From positions 62,001 to 126,000 of the forward strand of contig NZ_JAAXLA010000006.1 in NCBI RefSeq assembly GCF_012911935.1: a stretch of DNA of 64,000 bases. Direction: 5' to 3'. Under the pieces are notes generated by a model. It was not told where the DNA came from, searched no databases, and saw only the letters and a program-made list of their open reading frames with translations. Positions 8,652 to 17,041 of this stretch are shown here, one piece after another. Every line of letters begins with the position of its first letter. Within the stretch, counting starts at the first letter, position 1. Position numbers and translations under genes: made by a program. Source of the DNA: Pseudonocardia acidicola (GTDB lineage: Bacteria; Actinomycetota; Actinomycetes; Mycobacteriales; Pseudonocardiaceae).

Positions 8652-10168
8652 CCGGCCTCCAGCGCACGCCCCTCGGCGAGCACCCAGGTGTCCTTGCTGC
8701 CTCCGTCCGAGTCGATGACGAGGCTGCCCTCGGGCAGCGCGACCCGGGTCCATCCGCCGGGCAGCACGAACACGCCGTCGCCGCCGCCGTTGACCGCGAA
8801 CAGACGCAGGCCGACGTGCCGCGGGACCAGCCGGCCGCCCGCGTTCGTGGGCACTGTGGACAGCTGGACCACGGGTCGGGCGATCCAGCCCCAGGGGTCC
8901 TTCCTGATCTGCTTGCGCGCTGCGGCGAGCTGCCTGGCGGTGGCGCTCGGCCCGAAGAGGATCCCGTAGCCGCCGGAGCCCCGGGCCGGCGTCAGCACCA
9001 GTTCGTCGAGGTGCGCCAGGACGTGGGCCCGCTCGTCGTCGAGCCAGCAGCGATGGGTCGCGACGTCGGGGAGCAGCTGCTTCTCCCCCAGGTAGTAGGA
9101 GATCATCTCGGGCACGTAGGTGGAGACGAGCCGGTCGTCGCCGACACCGTTGCCGGGAGCGTTCGCGATGGCGACGTTGCCGGCCCGCGCGGCGTTGAGC
9201 ACCCCGGCGACGCCGAGCACCGAGTCCGGATCGAACTGCAGCGGGTCCAGGAATTCGTCCTCGATCCGGCGGTAGATCACGTCGACCTGCCGCTCGCCTC
9301 GGGCGGTGCGCAGGTAGGCGGAGTGGTCGCGGCAGAACAGGTCCCGGCCCTCGACGAGCTCGACGCCCATCCGCCGGGCCAGCAGCGTGTGCTCGGGGTA
9401 CGCGTGGTCGTCGGCGCCGGGGGTGAGCACGACGACCACCGGGTCGGCCACGTTCGGCGCGGTGGCCAGCAGCGCCCGGAGCAGGTGGGCGCAGTAGTCA
9501 CCGACGTGGCGCACCCGCTGTTCGCTGAGCAGGTCGGGGACGACCCGCGCCATCGTGCGCCGGTTCTCCAGCACGGAACCGACCCCCGACGGGTTGCGCA
9601 GGTTGTGCCCCAGAAGCCGGAAGGCGCCCGCCTGGTCGCGGACCAGGTCGAGGCCGGCGACGTGGATGCGCACGCCGCCCGGCGGGTCGAGGTTCGCCGC
9701 CACGCGGTGGAACCGCGCGCAGCGGGTGATCAGCCGGCGGGGGAGCACGCCGTCGCGGACGATCTGCGCGTCGCCGTGGACGTCGGCGAGGAACGCCTCG
9801 AGCGCGCGCACCCGCTGCACGATGCCGCGTTGCAGCTGCGACCACTCCCCCGCCGAGATCACCCGGGGCACGACGTCCAGCGGGATCGGACGCCGGCCCC
9901 GTACCGCGAGGGTGTCCTGGCCGATGGACGCGCGGTCCAGCGCCTCCGGCCGGGCGTCCGGCTCGGCCACCGCGGGCGCGAGGACGTCCCGCACCGCCCG
10001 GTACGGCGCGCGGACGGCGCCGTCGGGGGAGAACATCTCGTCGAACACCCCGGGATGCGGCCGGTCCGGCTCGAGATAGCCGTCGAACAGCAGGGACCCT
10101 GTCTGCCCGGCCCTCGCCGATCGCCGGGGCGGACTGTTCCGCTCGGCTGCTCGGCTCACACCGGTCAT
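8648..10168 (-). CDS. circularly permuted ATP-grasp type 2 protein
   Basis: This 506-residue member of the DUF404/DUF407 (CP_ATPgrasp) family is expected to ligate a carboxylate to an amine with ATP. Marks are LFDGYLEPDRPHPGVFDEMF at the N-terminus, RPIPLDVVPRVISAGEW, GVRIHVAGLDLVRD, NAPGNGVGDDRLVSTYVP and the phosphate-binding stretch LVLTPARGSGGYGILFGP near 400. ATG 10168 is chosen because homologous sequence starts shortly after it; the frame itself is open to 10258. It is directly followed by the transglutaminase gene, without the alpha-E (DUF403) gene that commonly sits between or beside them. Confidence 0.9.
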   Translation of the reverse strand: MTGVSRAAERNSPPRRSARAGQTGSLLFDGYLEPDRPHPGVFDEMFSPDGAVRAPYRAVRDVLAPAVAEPDARPEALDRASIGQDTLAVRGRRPIPLDVVPRVISAGEWSQLQRGIVQRVRALEAFLADVHGDAQIVRDGVLPRRLITRCARFHRVAANLDPPGGVRIHVAGLDLVRDQAGAFRLLGHNLRNPSGVGSVLENRRTMARVVPDLLSEQRVRHVGDYCAHLLRALLATAPNVADPVVVVLTPGADDHAYPEHTLLARRMGVELVEGRDLFCRDHSAYLRTARGERQVDVIYRRIEDEFLDPLQFDPDSVLGVAGVLNAARAGNVAIANAPGNGVGDDRLVSTYVPEMISYYLGEKQLLPDVATHRCWLDDERAHVLAHLDELVLTPARGSGGYGILFGPSATARQLAAARKQIRKDPWGWIARPVVQLSTVPTNAGGRLVPRHVGLRLFAVNGGGDGVFVLPGGWTRVALPEGSLVIDSDGGSKDTWVLAEGRALEAG

Positions 10169-10289
10169 CTTCACCCAGCCGGGAGGGATGGGCCATCGCT
10201 GATCGGACGCGACCGCGGCGAGCCCGCCGATCAGGACGGCCGGCACGGCGTGTCCCACCTCACACTCTCCAGCGGCGCCGTCCCCGACC

Positions 10290-10295
10290 TACTCT
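10290..10295 (+). promoter_or_regulatory. -10 element TACTCT of the MFS gene
   Basis: TACTCT lies 7 nt before the ATG at 10303, and no Shine-Dalgarno is present, which suggests a leaderless mRNA. Confidence 0.5.
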
Positions 10296-10302
10296 CCAGA
10301 GC

Positions 10303-11514
10303 ATGGCGACGCGGCCGCTGGCGACCGAGGTTGACTCTGCCCGCGGCTGGCTCACCGTCGCGGCCGCGTTCGTGTCGATGGCCGTCGTCTTCGGCGTGGC
10401 CTACAGCTTCGGCGCCTTCTTCGCCCCGATGGCCGCGGAGTTCGGCACCGGCAGCGGCGCCACCTCGATCGTCTTCTCGTTCACCGCGTTCTGCTGGTTC
10501 GCGCTGGGCTCGGTGAGCGGACGCGCGGTGGACCGGTTCGGCCCGCGCCCGGTGCTGCTGGTCGGTGCGGCGGCGCTCGCCGCCGGGCTGGTGACGACCT
10601 CGTGGGTCGCGCACCTGTGGGTGGGCTACCTGACCTACGGGCTGGGCGTCGGGATCGCGGTGGCCTGCGGATACGTGCCGATGGTCGCCGTGGTCGGCGG
10701 CTGGTTCGACCGGCGCCGCGGCGTCGCGCTCGCCGTCGCGGTCGCCGGGATCGGGGTCGGCACGCTGGCCGGCGCCCCGGTGGCCGCGGCCCTGATCGAC
10801 GCCTACGGCTGGCGGCGCACCAATGTGATCTTCGCGATCGGCGGGACGCTGCTGCTCGTCGCGTGCGCCGTGGTGGCGCGCCGGCCGCCGGAGCCGCAGG
10901 GCGACTCGCCGTTGCCCGTGCGCGCGCTGGTGCGGACCCCGGCGTTCCGCTCGCTCTACGCCTCGACGCTGCTGGCCTCGCTGGCGCTGTTCGTGCCGTT
11001 CGTGTTCCTGCCGGCGTTCGCGGTCGAGGCCGGAGTGGACCCGGTGCCGGCCGCGACCATCGTCGGCGTGATCGGAGTGGCCAGCGTGGTCGGCAGGCTC
11101 GCGATCGGCGCCCTGGCCGACCGGATCGGCCGGATCCGCACCTACCAGGTCAGCTACGCGACCCTGGCCGTCAGCTTCCTGGCGTGGCTGGCCGCAGCGT
11201 CGGTGGGAAGGGCGTGGACGCTGCCGTTGCTCCTGGTGTTCGCGATCGTGCTCGGGATCGGCTACGGCGGATGGATCGCGCTGCAGCCGACCGTCGTCGC
11301 GGAGTTGTTCGGGCTGCGGGGGCTCGGCGGGCTGGTCGGCCTGATCTACACCGCGGGCGGGATCGGGGCGCTGCTCGGCCCGCCCCTGGCCGGACTGGTG
11401 ATCGACACCACCGGGGGCTACCGGTGGTCCGTCGCCGGGGCGATGCTGTGCGGGGTCGGGGCGTTCCTGGCCCTGCTCCCTCTGAACCGGGGCGAATTTC
11501 ACCGGTCCCGGTAG
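10303..11514 (+). CDS. MFS transporter, monocarboxylate-porter-like
   Basis: This inner-membrane carrier of 403 residues has about 12 spans. The first half contains FGVAYSFGAFFAPMAAEFG and the loop motif GRAVDRFGPRPVLL, the second half GALADRIGRIRTYQVSY, all typical of MFS proteins. The pattern of a small residue-rich first helix resembles monocarboxylate/oxalate-formate porters. It stands alone between the divergent ATP-grasp gene and rpsT, and the rpsT promoter lies in its last codons. The substrate cannot be assigned. Confidence 0.85.
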   Translation: MATRPLATEVDSARGWLTVAAAFVSMAVVFGVAYSFGAFFAPMAAEFGTGSGATSIVFSFTAFCWFALGSVSGRAVDRFGPRPVLLVGAAALAAGLVTTSWVAHLWVGYLTYGLGVGIAVACGYVPMVAVVGGWFDRRRGVALAVAVAGIGVGTLAGAPVAAALIDAYGWRRTNVIFAIGGTLLLVACAVVARRPPEPQGDSPLPVRALVRTPAFRSLYASTLLASLALFVPFVFLPAFAVEAGVDPVPAATIVGVIGVASVVGRLAIGALADRIGRIRTYQVSYATLAVSFLAWLAAASVGRAWTLPLLLVFAIVLGIGYGGWIALQPTVVAELFGLRGLGGLVGLIYTAGGIGALLGPPLAGLVIDTTGGYRWSVAGAMLCGVGAFLALLPLNRGEFHRSR

Positions 11515-11526
11515 CGCTGTTAGCAT
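11498..11526 (+). promoter_or_regulatory. rpsT promoter candidate
   Basis: TTCACC (11498-11503) and TAGCAT (11521-11526) are separated by 17 bp. The -35 lies inside the end of the MFS gene. A start of transcription near 11533 would give a leader of about 108 nt before rpsT. Confidence 0.5.
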
Positions 11527-11553
11527 GGTCAGCCGAATGCTCGGCGTGCTTGC

Positions 11554-11600
11554 CTGATCTGGGTCGACCCCATGATCCGGGCGCCGGAGCCCCAGATCAG
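11554..11600 (+). promoter_or_regulatory. stem-loop in the rpsT leader
   Basis: CTGATCTGGG (11554-11563) is perfectly complementary to CCCAGATCAG (11591-11600), leaving a 27-nt loop. It sits wholly inside the predicted leader, 40 nt before the GTG of rpsT. Ribosomal-protein leaders of this kind often bind their own product, but binding of S20 is only inferred. Confidence 0.55.
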
Positions 11601-11640
11601 TAGGCGTGCAGTCCAGGCAGGAAGAACTCGAGGCAAACGC

Positions 11641-11901
11641 GTGGCCAACATCAAGTCCCAGATCAAGCGGGTCAAGACCAACGAGAAGCGCCGCATGCGC
11701 AACAAGTCGGTCAAGTCGTCCGTTCGTACGGCGATCCGCCACTTCCGTGAGGCTGTGGAGCTCGGCGACGCCGAGAAGGCCACCGAGCTGCAGCGCACCG
11801 CCGCGAAGGCCCTCGACAAGGCCGCCAGCAAGGGCGTCATCCACAAGAACCAGGCCGCCAACCGCAAGTCGGCGATGGCCCACCGGATCAACAGCCTGTA
11901 A
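11641..11901 (+). CDS. rpsT: 30S ribosomal protein S20
   Basis: S20 binds 16S rRNA in the body of the 30S subunit. The 86-residue protein starts at GTG 11641 ([17 protein letters not shown]), with GAGG 6-9 nt upstream; the longer frame from 11572 would add a non-homologous leader-encoded stretch. [18 protein letters not shown] is the usual end. It is transcribed opposite to holA, with a strong hairpin between them, as in mycobacteria. Confidence 0.97.
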   Translation: MANIKSQIKRVKTNEKRRMRNKSVKSSVRTAIRHFREAVELGDAEKATELQRTAAKALDKAASKGVIHKNQAANRKSAMAHRINSL

Positions 11902-11961
11902 CGAATCGCCGGTCCGATACCGACTCCTTCGCGGGGCCGGTTCGACCGAGCCCGCACCACT

Positions 11962-11996
11962 GACGGCGCTGCCCACTCCCGCGGGGCAGCGCCGTC
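11962..11996. terminator. bidirectional hairpin terminator between rpsT and holA
   Basis: A perfect 13-bp stem (GACGGCGCTGCCC / GGGCAGCGCCGTC) with a 9-nt loop lies between two convergent genes. There is no U-tract, which is common for actinobacterial terminators. Confidence 0.75.
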
Positions 11997-12052
11997 GGGC
12001 TGTCCGGGGGCTTGCCGGGCCTTCCGGCCACGCCCGGCTGGGGATGACCCGG

Positions 12053-13033
12053 TCAGCGTGATTCGCGGGCGTCGATGATCCGCTGCACCGCCCGCTCCAG
12101 CGCGTAGGCCGGATCCGCGGCGGCGCCCTTGACGTCGGCGTTCACCTGGGCTGTCGCCGCGAACGCCGCGGCCAGCGCTTCCGGCCGCCAGGCCCGAACC
12201 TGCGATTGCGCCTTGCGGATCTTCCACGGCGGCATGCCGAGGCTGCCGGCCAGCCGGTTGGGATCGCCCCGCCCGGCCGCTCCAACCTTGGCCAGGGTGC
12301 GGACCGCGTCGGCCAGCGCGTCGGCGACGAGCACCGGCGCCACCCCCAGGACCAGCGCCCAGCGCAGCGCCTCGAGCGCCCCCGCCCGGTCCCCGGCCAC
12401 CGCCTTGTCGGCGACCGCGAAGCCCGACACCTCCGCCTTGCCGCGGTGGTAGCGACGCACGGCGTGCTCATCGATCGTGCCGCCGGTGTCGGCCACCAGC
12501 TGTCCGGTCGCGGAGGCCAGCTCGCGCAGGTCCGAGCCCACGGCCTCGAGCAGCACCGGGACCGCGTCGCCGGCGATCTTGCCGCCGAGCCGGCGCACCT
12601 CGCTGCGGACGAAGTCGGCGCGTTCCTCGTAGCGGGTGACCTTCTCGCACTTCGTGAGCGCGGCCCCGGCCTTGCGCAGGTCGTCGGCCAGCGCCTTGCC
12701 GCGCGCCCCGCCGGCGTGCAGCACCACCAGCACGATCCCGTCGGCCGGCGCGGCGGCATAGGCGGTGATCGCCGCGGCCATCTCCTTGCCGACCTCGTGC
12801 CCTCCGGCCACCACGACCACCCGGCCCTCGGAGAACAACGACGGGCTGAGGTGCTCGGCCAATTGGCCCGGGGTCAGTTCGGAGCCGCGGAACCGGCGCA
12901 CATCGGCGGTCGGATCGACGACGCGGACGGCAGCCAGCACCCCCTGCACGGCCCGCTCCACCAGCAGTTCCTCCTCGCCGATAATGAGCTGCAACGGCGC
13001 GGGAGCGGACGGCGGAGCCACCGGCGGAGTCAC
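12053..13033 (-). CDS. holA: DNA polymerase III subunit delta
   Basis: Delta opens the beta clamp within the clamp loader. The 326-residue protein has LIIGEEELLVERAV at the N-terminus, VVVVAGGHEVGKEM in domain 1 and a helical C-terminal collar domain (KIRKAQSQVRAW, AYALERAVQRII). GTG 13033 is chosen because homology starts there; upstream codons are in the divergent promoter region. It corresponds to Rv2413c, next to rpsT and comEC in mycobacteria, but here a threonine synthase-like gene is inserted between holA and comEC. Confidence 0.93.
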   Translation of the reverse strand: MTPPVAPPSAPAPLQLIIGEEELLVERAVQGVLAAVRVVDPTADVRRFRGSELTPGQLAEHLSPSLFSEGRVVVVAGGHEVGKEMAAAITAYAAAPADGIVLVVLHAGGARGKALADDLRKAGAALTKCEKVTRYEERADFVRSEVRRLGGKIAGDAVPVLLEAVGSDLRELASATGQLVADTGGTIDEHAVRRYHRGKAEVSGFAVADKAVAGDRAGALEALRWALVLGVAPVLVADALADAVRTLAKVGAAGRGDPNRLAGSLGMPPWKIRKAQSQVRAWRPEALAAAFAATAQVNADVKGAAADPAYALERAVQRIIDARESR

Positions 13034-13120
13034 GCCGCCATGGTGGCGCACGGCCCGGACAGATCGTGACCCGGCTCCCAGATGGCGGGCCACGGCTGGG
13101 CAGAACGAACCGCCATGTCG

Positions 13121-13126
13121 TAGCGT
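13121..13126 (+). promoter_or_regulatory. possible -10 (TAGCGT) of the riboswitch-thrC transcript
   Basis: TAGCGT would start the RNA about 40 nt before the aptamer. No good -35 is visible, so this is tentative. Confidence 0.3.
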
Positions 13127-13170
13127 GGGGCCCAACTCCGCGGCACCGCGCCGGGGGACAACCGAATATG

Positions 13171-13307
13171 GCTCATCCAGAGGGGCAGAGGGAACGGCCC
13201 GGCGAAGCCCCGGCAACCGGCGTCAACCGACGACCAGCGCGCACGCGCAGAGATCCGTCGACGATCACGGTGCCAATTCCGACCCGCGCAGTGCGGGGCA
13301 GATGAGG
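13171..13307 (+). promoter_or_regulatory. SAM riboswitch (SAM-I / S-box clan)
   Basis: The S-box core is easily read: AGAGGGGCAGAGGGA (13179-13193), GGCCCGGCGAAGCCC, CGGCAACC (13211-13218) and the P4 entry GGTGCCAATTCC (13269-13280). P1 is CTCATC (13172-13177) paired with GATGAG (13301-13306). The 3' strand of P1 overlaps the Shine-Dalgarno GAGGAG (13304-13309) of thrC, so SAM binding should block translation directly. SAM-I versus the related SAM-IV class was not resolved. Confidence 0.9.
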
Positions 13308-13317
13308 AGATCTCACG

Positions 13318-14586
13318 ATGACGATGACTGCCGACGTCCCGGCGACCACCACCTACGACCTCGGGCCCGCTCGCGCCCTGTCCTGTCGCGAGTGCGGCCA
13401 CCAGATCCCCCTCGCCGCGGAGTTCGCCTGCCCGCGGTGTTTCGGGCCGCTCGAGGTGGCCTACGAGTTCTCCGGCGTGACCCGCGAGTCGATCGAGGCG
13501 GGCCCGAAGTCGATCTGGCGCTACCGCCACCTGCTCCCGGTGCCGTCGGACGTGCAGTCCCACCTCAACACCGAGCCGGGCCTGACGCGGCTCATCCAGG
13601 CCGACCGGCTCGCCGCCGAGCTCGGCGTCCGCAAGCTGTGGATCAAGGACGACACCGGCAACCCGACGCACTCGTTCAAGGACCGCGTCGTCGCCGTCGC
13701 GCTGGCCGCCGCCCGCGAGCTCGGCTTCTCCGTCCTGTGCTGCCCGTCCACCGGCAACCTCGCGAACGCGGTCGCCGCCGCGGCCGCCCGGGCCGGCTGG
13801 GACTCGGTCGTGCTCATCCCGTCCTCGCTGGAGCAGGCCAAGGTGCTGACCACCGCCGTCTACGGCGGCACGCTGCTCGCGGTGGACGGCAACTACGACG
13901 ACGTGAACCGGCTGGCCACCGAGCTCGCCGCAGAGCACGAGGACTGGGCGTTCGTGAACGTCAACGTCCGGCCCTACTACGCCGAGGGCTCCAAGACCCT
14001 CGGCTACGAGGTCGCCGAGCAGCTCGGCTGGCGGCTGCCCGAGCAGATCGTCGTTCCGGTGGCCTCCGGCTCGCAGCTGACCAAGGTGGACAAGGGCTTC
14101 ACCGAGCTGGGCACGCTCGGGCTGGTCGAGCCGACCCCGTATCGGGTGTTCGGTGCCCAGGCCACCGGCTGCTCGCCGGTCGCCAAGGCCTTCGAGGACG
14201 GGCACGACGTGGTCCAGCCGGTGCGGCCGGACACGATCGCCCGCTCGCTGGCCATCGGCAACCCGGCCGACGGGCCCTACGTGCTCGACGCCGTCCGCCG
14301 CACCGGCGGCGCCATCGGGCACGTGACCGACGACGAGGTCGTCGAGGGCATCCGGCTGCTCGCCCGCACCGAGGGCGTGTTCGCCGAGACCGCCGGCGGC
14401 GTGACCGTCGCGACCGCGAAGAAGCTGATCGAGGCCGGCCAGATCGACCCCGACGCGGAGACCGTGCTGCTGATCACCGGCGACGGGCTCAAGACCCTCG
14501 ACGCCGTGTCGGGGCAGGTCGGGCCGACCGCGACCGTACCGGCCACCAGCAAGGCCGTCCGCGAGGCGCTGGCCGGCCGGGGCTGA
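13318..14586 (+). CDS. thrC: threonine synthase (stand-alone, riboswitch-controlled)
   Basis: Threonine synthase makes threonine from O-phosphohomoserine with PLP. The 422-residue fold-type II enzyme begins with a zinc-ribbon-like CRECGHQ ... CPRC, carries the PLP lysine in NPTHSFKDRV (about residue 120), the phosphate-binding PSTGNLANAVAAAAA and the late SGSQLTKVDKG and ITGDGLKT motifs. The start is ATG 13318, 8 nt after GAGGAG. It is not beside hom or thrB, which usually accompany thrC in actinobacteria, and sits under a SAM riboswitch. It may therefore be a second thrC paralogue with a role tied to methionine metabolism. Its end overlaps the convergent comEC frame. Confidence 0.88.
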   Translation: MTMTADVPATTTYDLGPARALSCRECGHQIPLAAEFACPRCFGPLEVAYEFSGVTRESIEAGPKSIWRYRHLLPVPSDVQSHLNTEPGLTRLIQADRLAAELGVRKLWIKDDTGNPTHSFKDRVVAVALAAARELGFSVLCCPSTGNLANAVAAAAARAGWDSVVLIPSSLEQAKVLTTAVYGGTLLAVDGNYDDVNRLATELAAEHEDWAFVNVNVRPYYAEGSKTLGYEVAEQLGWRLPEQIVVPVASGSQLTKVDKGFTELGTLGLVEPTPYRVFGAQATGCSPVAKAFEDGHDVVQPVRPDTIARSLAIGNPADGPYVLDAVRRTGGAIGHVTDDEVVEGIRLLARTEGVFAETAGGVTVATAKKLIEAGQIDPDAETVLLITGDGLKTLDAVSGQVGPTATVPATSKAVREALAGRG

Positions 14587-17041
14587 GCCGTCGGCCACGG
14601 CGGCGCCGGGCCGGCAGCGGATCACCGCGACTCACCAGCTCCAGGGCGGCGCCGGGATCGTGGTCGCCGGCCCCCGCGGGTGCGGTGACGGCGACGTCGC
14701 CGGCGAGGTCGGTGCGGCGCACCGTCACACCGGCCCGGGTGAGCGCGTCCATCAGACCGGGGTTGGGATGCCGGTAGGTGTTGCCCGCTCCGACGCTGAC
14801 CAGCGCGACGCGCGGCGCGACCGCGTTGAGGAAGGTCGCCGAGCTGTAGCGCGAGCCGTGATGCGGCATCTTGAGCACGTCGGCCCGCAACGGGGCCCCG
14901 GACGCCACCAGATCGGCCTGGGCGGCGAGCTCCACGTCGCCGGTCAGCAGCACGGACCCGGCCGGGGTGGCCGCCCGCACCACGAGTGAGCCGTCGTTGA
15001 CGGCGGTGCCGTCCTCCGGGTCGATCCACGACGCGGGGTGCACCGGCCCGATCACGTCCAGGGTCAGCGCCGGCCACGTCAGCCGCTGCCCGGCGGACAG
15101 CGCCACCAGCGGGGCGCCGGCACCGGCCGCCTGCCGCGCGACCTGCTCCAGCGACCACCGCGGTTCCCGGACCGGGCCGACCGCGACTCCGCCGACCGCG
15201 CGCCCGCGCAGCGCCCCCGCCAGGCCACCGGCGTGATCGGCGTGCAGGTGGCTGAGCACCACCAGCGCGATCCCGGTGACCCCGAGGCGGTCCAGGCAGG
15301 CGTCCACCAGGCCGTCGTCGGGGCCGGCGTCGACGAGCACCACCCGGCCCGGACGGCCGGTGGCCAGCACCAGGGCGTCGCCCTGGCCGACGTCGCAGGC
15401 CACCACCGCCCAGCCCGGCGGCGGCCACCCCGGCGGCACCAGCCGGGTCGGCACCAGGACCAGCATCAGCCCGAGCAACGCGGCCAGCAGCAGCGCCCGC
15501 AGCCGCGGCGACCGCCCCAGCACCGCCAGCAGCACGACCGTTCCGGTCAGCAGCAGCGCGCCCGGCACCCCGTCCGGCCAGTCCAGGACGCCGCCCGGGA
15601 CCGCCGCCGCGTGGTCGGCCACCGCGACCAGCCAGGCCACCGCGGGGCCGGCCAGCCACGCGCAGGCCGCGGCGCAGGGTCCGCCCAGCGGGGAGACGAC
15701 CGCGGCCAGCACACCGAGCACCGTCGCGGGCGCCACCGCGGGGACGACCAGCAGGTTCGCCAGGATCGAGACCAGGCTGACCTGCCCGCTGAGCCCGGCG
15801 ATCACCGGTGCGGTCGCGACGCCCGCCGCCGCCGGGACGACCAGCGCCTCCGCGAGCCCGGGCGGCACGCCGCGGCGACGCAGCGCGGCGGCCCAGCCGG
15901 GTGCGACCAGCACCAGCGCAGCCGTGGCCAGCACGGACAGCGCGAACCCTGGGTCGACGGCGAGCCGCGGGTCGATCAGCAGCAGCATCAGCACGGCGGC
16001 GGCCAGCGCGGGCACCGCCGACCGGCGCCGTCCGAGGGCCAGCGCGAGCAGCACCACCCCGCCCATGACCGCCGCTCGCAGCACGCTCGGCGACGGCCGG
16101 GCGAGGATCACGAACCCGGCCAGCGCCACCCCGCTCAGCGCGGCGGCGAGCCGCGGATCGGCCCGGAACAGCCGCAGCAGGCCCAGGACCGCGCCACCCA
16201 CGATCGCCAGATTCGCCCCGGACACGGCCGTCAGGTGAGTCAGCCCCGCGGCCCGGAAGTCCTCCTCGACCTCCGCCGTCTGGTTGCGGGTGTCCCCCAC
16301 CGCCAGGCCGGGAAGCAACCCGGCCGAGGCGGTGGGCAGCACCGCGGCGGCCTCCCGCAGACCGTCCCGCAGCGACCCGGCGGCCGCCTGCCACCACGAC
16401 GGCGGCCCGACCTGGCCGGGCGGGCCGCGCACCCGCAGCACCGCGACCGTCAGGTCCCGGCGCTGGGCGGGCGCCAGCAGCCCCTCGACGGTGACGGACT
16501 GCCCGGGCAGCAGCCCCGTCCAGCCCTCCGGCGCGGCGAGCAGGAGCACCCGGCCACCGGTGGCCCACGAACCGTCGTCGACCGCGGCGTGGCGCAGCAC
16601 GGCGGGCACCAGGACCTGGGTGGCTCCCCCGGGCCGGGCGCCGTAGCCGGCGCCGCGGATCGGCCGGGGATCGTCGGCGAGCTCCACGCGCAGCGTCGCC
16701 GCGGCTCCCCGTTCGGCGGCGCCGGCCAGCGGATGCCCACGCACCTGCAGTACGTGGGTGCTGACGAGGACCCCGGCCGCGGCCGCGCACCCGGCGGCCG
16801 CGAGCACCCCGCTCGCCCAGGAGCGCCGGCGGTGCCGCGGCAACACCGCCACGACGAGCCCGCCGGCGGCCAGCGCGGTGAGCAGTGTCGCGGCGAGCGG
16901 GCCCGCGAGCAGCCCGGCCAGCACGACGGTCCAGGCCGCCAGGGCGCCCGGGACCAACCGCAGGTCGGGGCGGGTCCGCCGCTCGTCGTCGACAGCGGCC
17001 CGGGCCCCGATCGCGGCGCGCGTCCCCGCCGGCCGACCCAT
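14489..17041 (-). CDS. comEC: ComEC/Rec2-family DNA-uptake channel protein
   Basis: ComEC carries single-stranded DNA through the membrane in natural competence. The 850-residue protein has N-terminal membrane spans, the Competence domain (TAGLLPGLAVGDTRNQ, HLTAVSGANLAIVGGAVLGL), more spans, then a metallo-beta-lactamase domain with SHLHADHAGGLAGAL near 620 and LKMPHHGSRYS. ATG 17041 shares one base with the comEA stop (TGATG). The usual C-terminus lies near the MBL end; about 35 further codons run antisense into thrC. Whether competence is used by this organism is unknown. Confidence 0.92.
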   Translation of the reverse strand: MGRPAGTRAAIGARAAVDDERRTRPDLRLVPGALAAWTVVLAGLLAGPLAATLLTALAAGGLVVAVLPRHRRRSWASGVLAAAGCAAAAGVLVSTHVLQVRGHPLAGAAERGAAATLRVELADDPRPIRGAGYGARPGGATQVLVPAVLRHAAVDDGSWATGGRVLLLAAPEGWTGLLPGQSVTVEGLLAPAQRRDLTVAVLRVRGPPGQVGPPSWWQAAAGSLRDGLREAAAVLPTASAGLLPGLAVGDTRNQTAEVEEDFRAAGLTHLTAVSGANLAIVGGAVLGLLRLFRADPRLAAALSGVALAGFVILARPSPSVLRAAVMGGVVLLALALGRRRSAVPALAAAVLMLLLIDPRLAVDPGFALSVLATAALVLVAPGWAAALRRRGVPPGLAEALVVPAAAGVATAPVIAGLSGQVSLVSILANLLVVPAVAPATVLGVLAAVVSPLGGPCAAACAWLAGPAVAWLVAVADHAAAVPGGVLDWPDGVPGALLLTGTVVLLAVLGRSPRLRALLLAALLGLMLVLVPTRLVPPGWPPPGWAVVACDVGQGDALVLATGRPGRVVLVDAGPDDGLVDACLDRLGVTGIALVVLSHLHADHAGGLAGALRGRAVGGVAVGPVREPRWSLEQVARQAAGAGAPLVALSAGQRLTWPALTLDVIGPVHPASWIDPEDGTAVNDGSLVVRAATPAGSVLLTGDVELAAQADLVASGAPLRADVLKMPHHGSRYSSATFLNAVAPRVALVSVGAGNTYRHPNPGLMDALTRAGVTVRRTDLAGDVAVTAPAGAGDHDPGAALELVSRGDPLPARRRRGRRLSPGRPAPRGRPCWWPVRSRSARPAPTRRRGS

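Noticed and set aside
12765..14777. 670-codon plus-strand frame across holA and thrC
   Set aside because: Shadow in another frame of the real thrC, and it spans the riboswitch.
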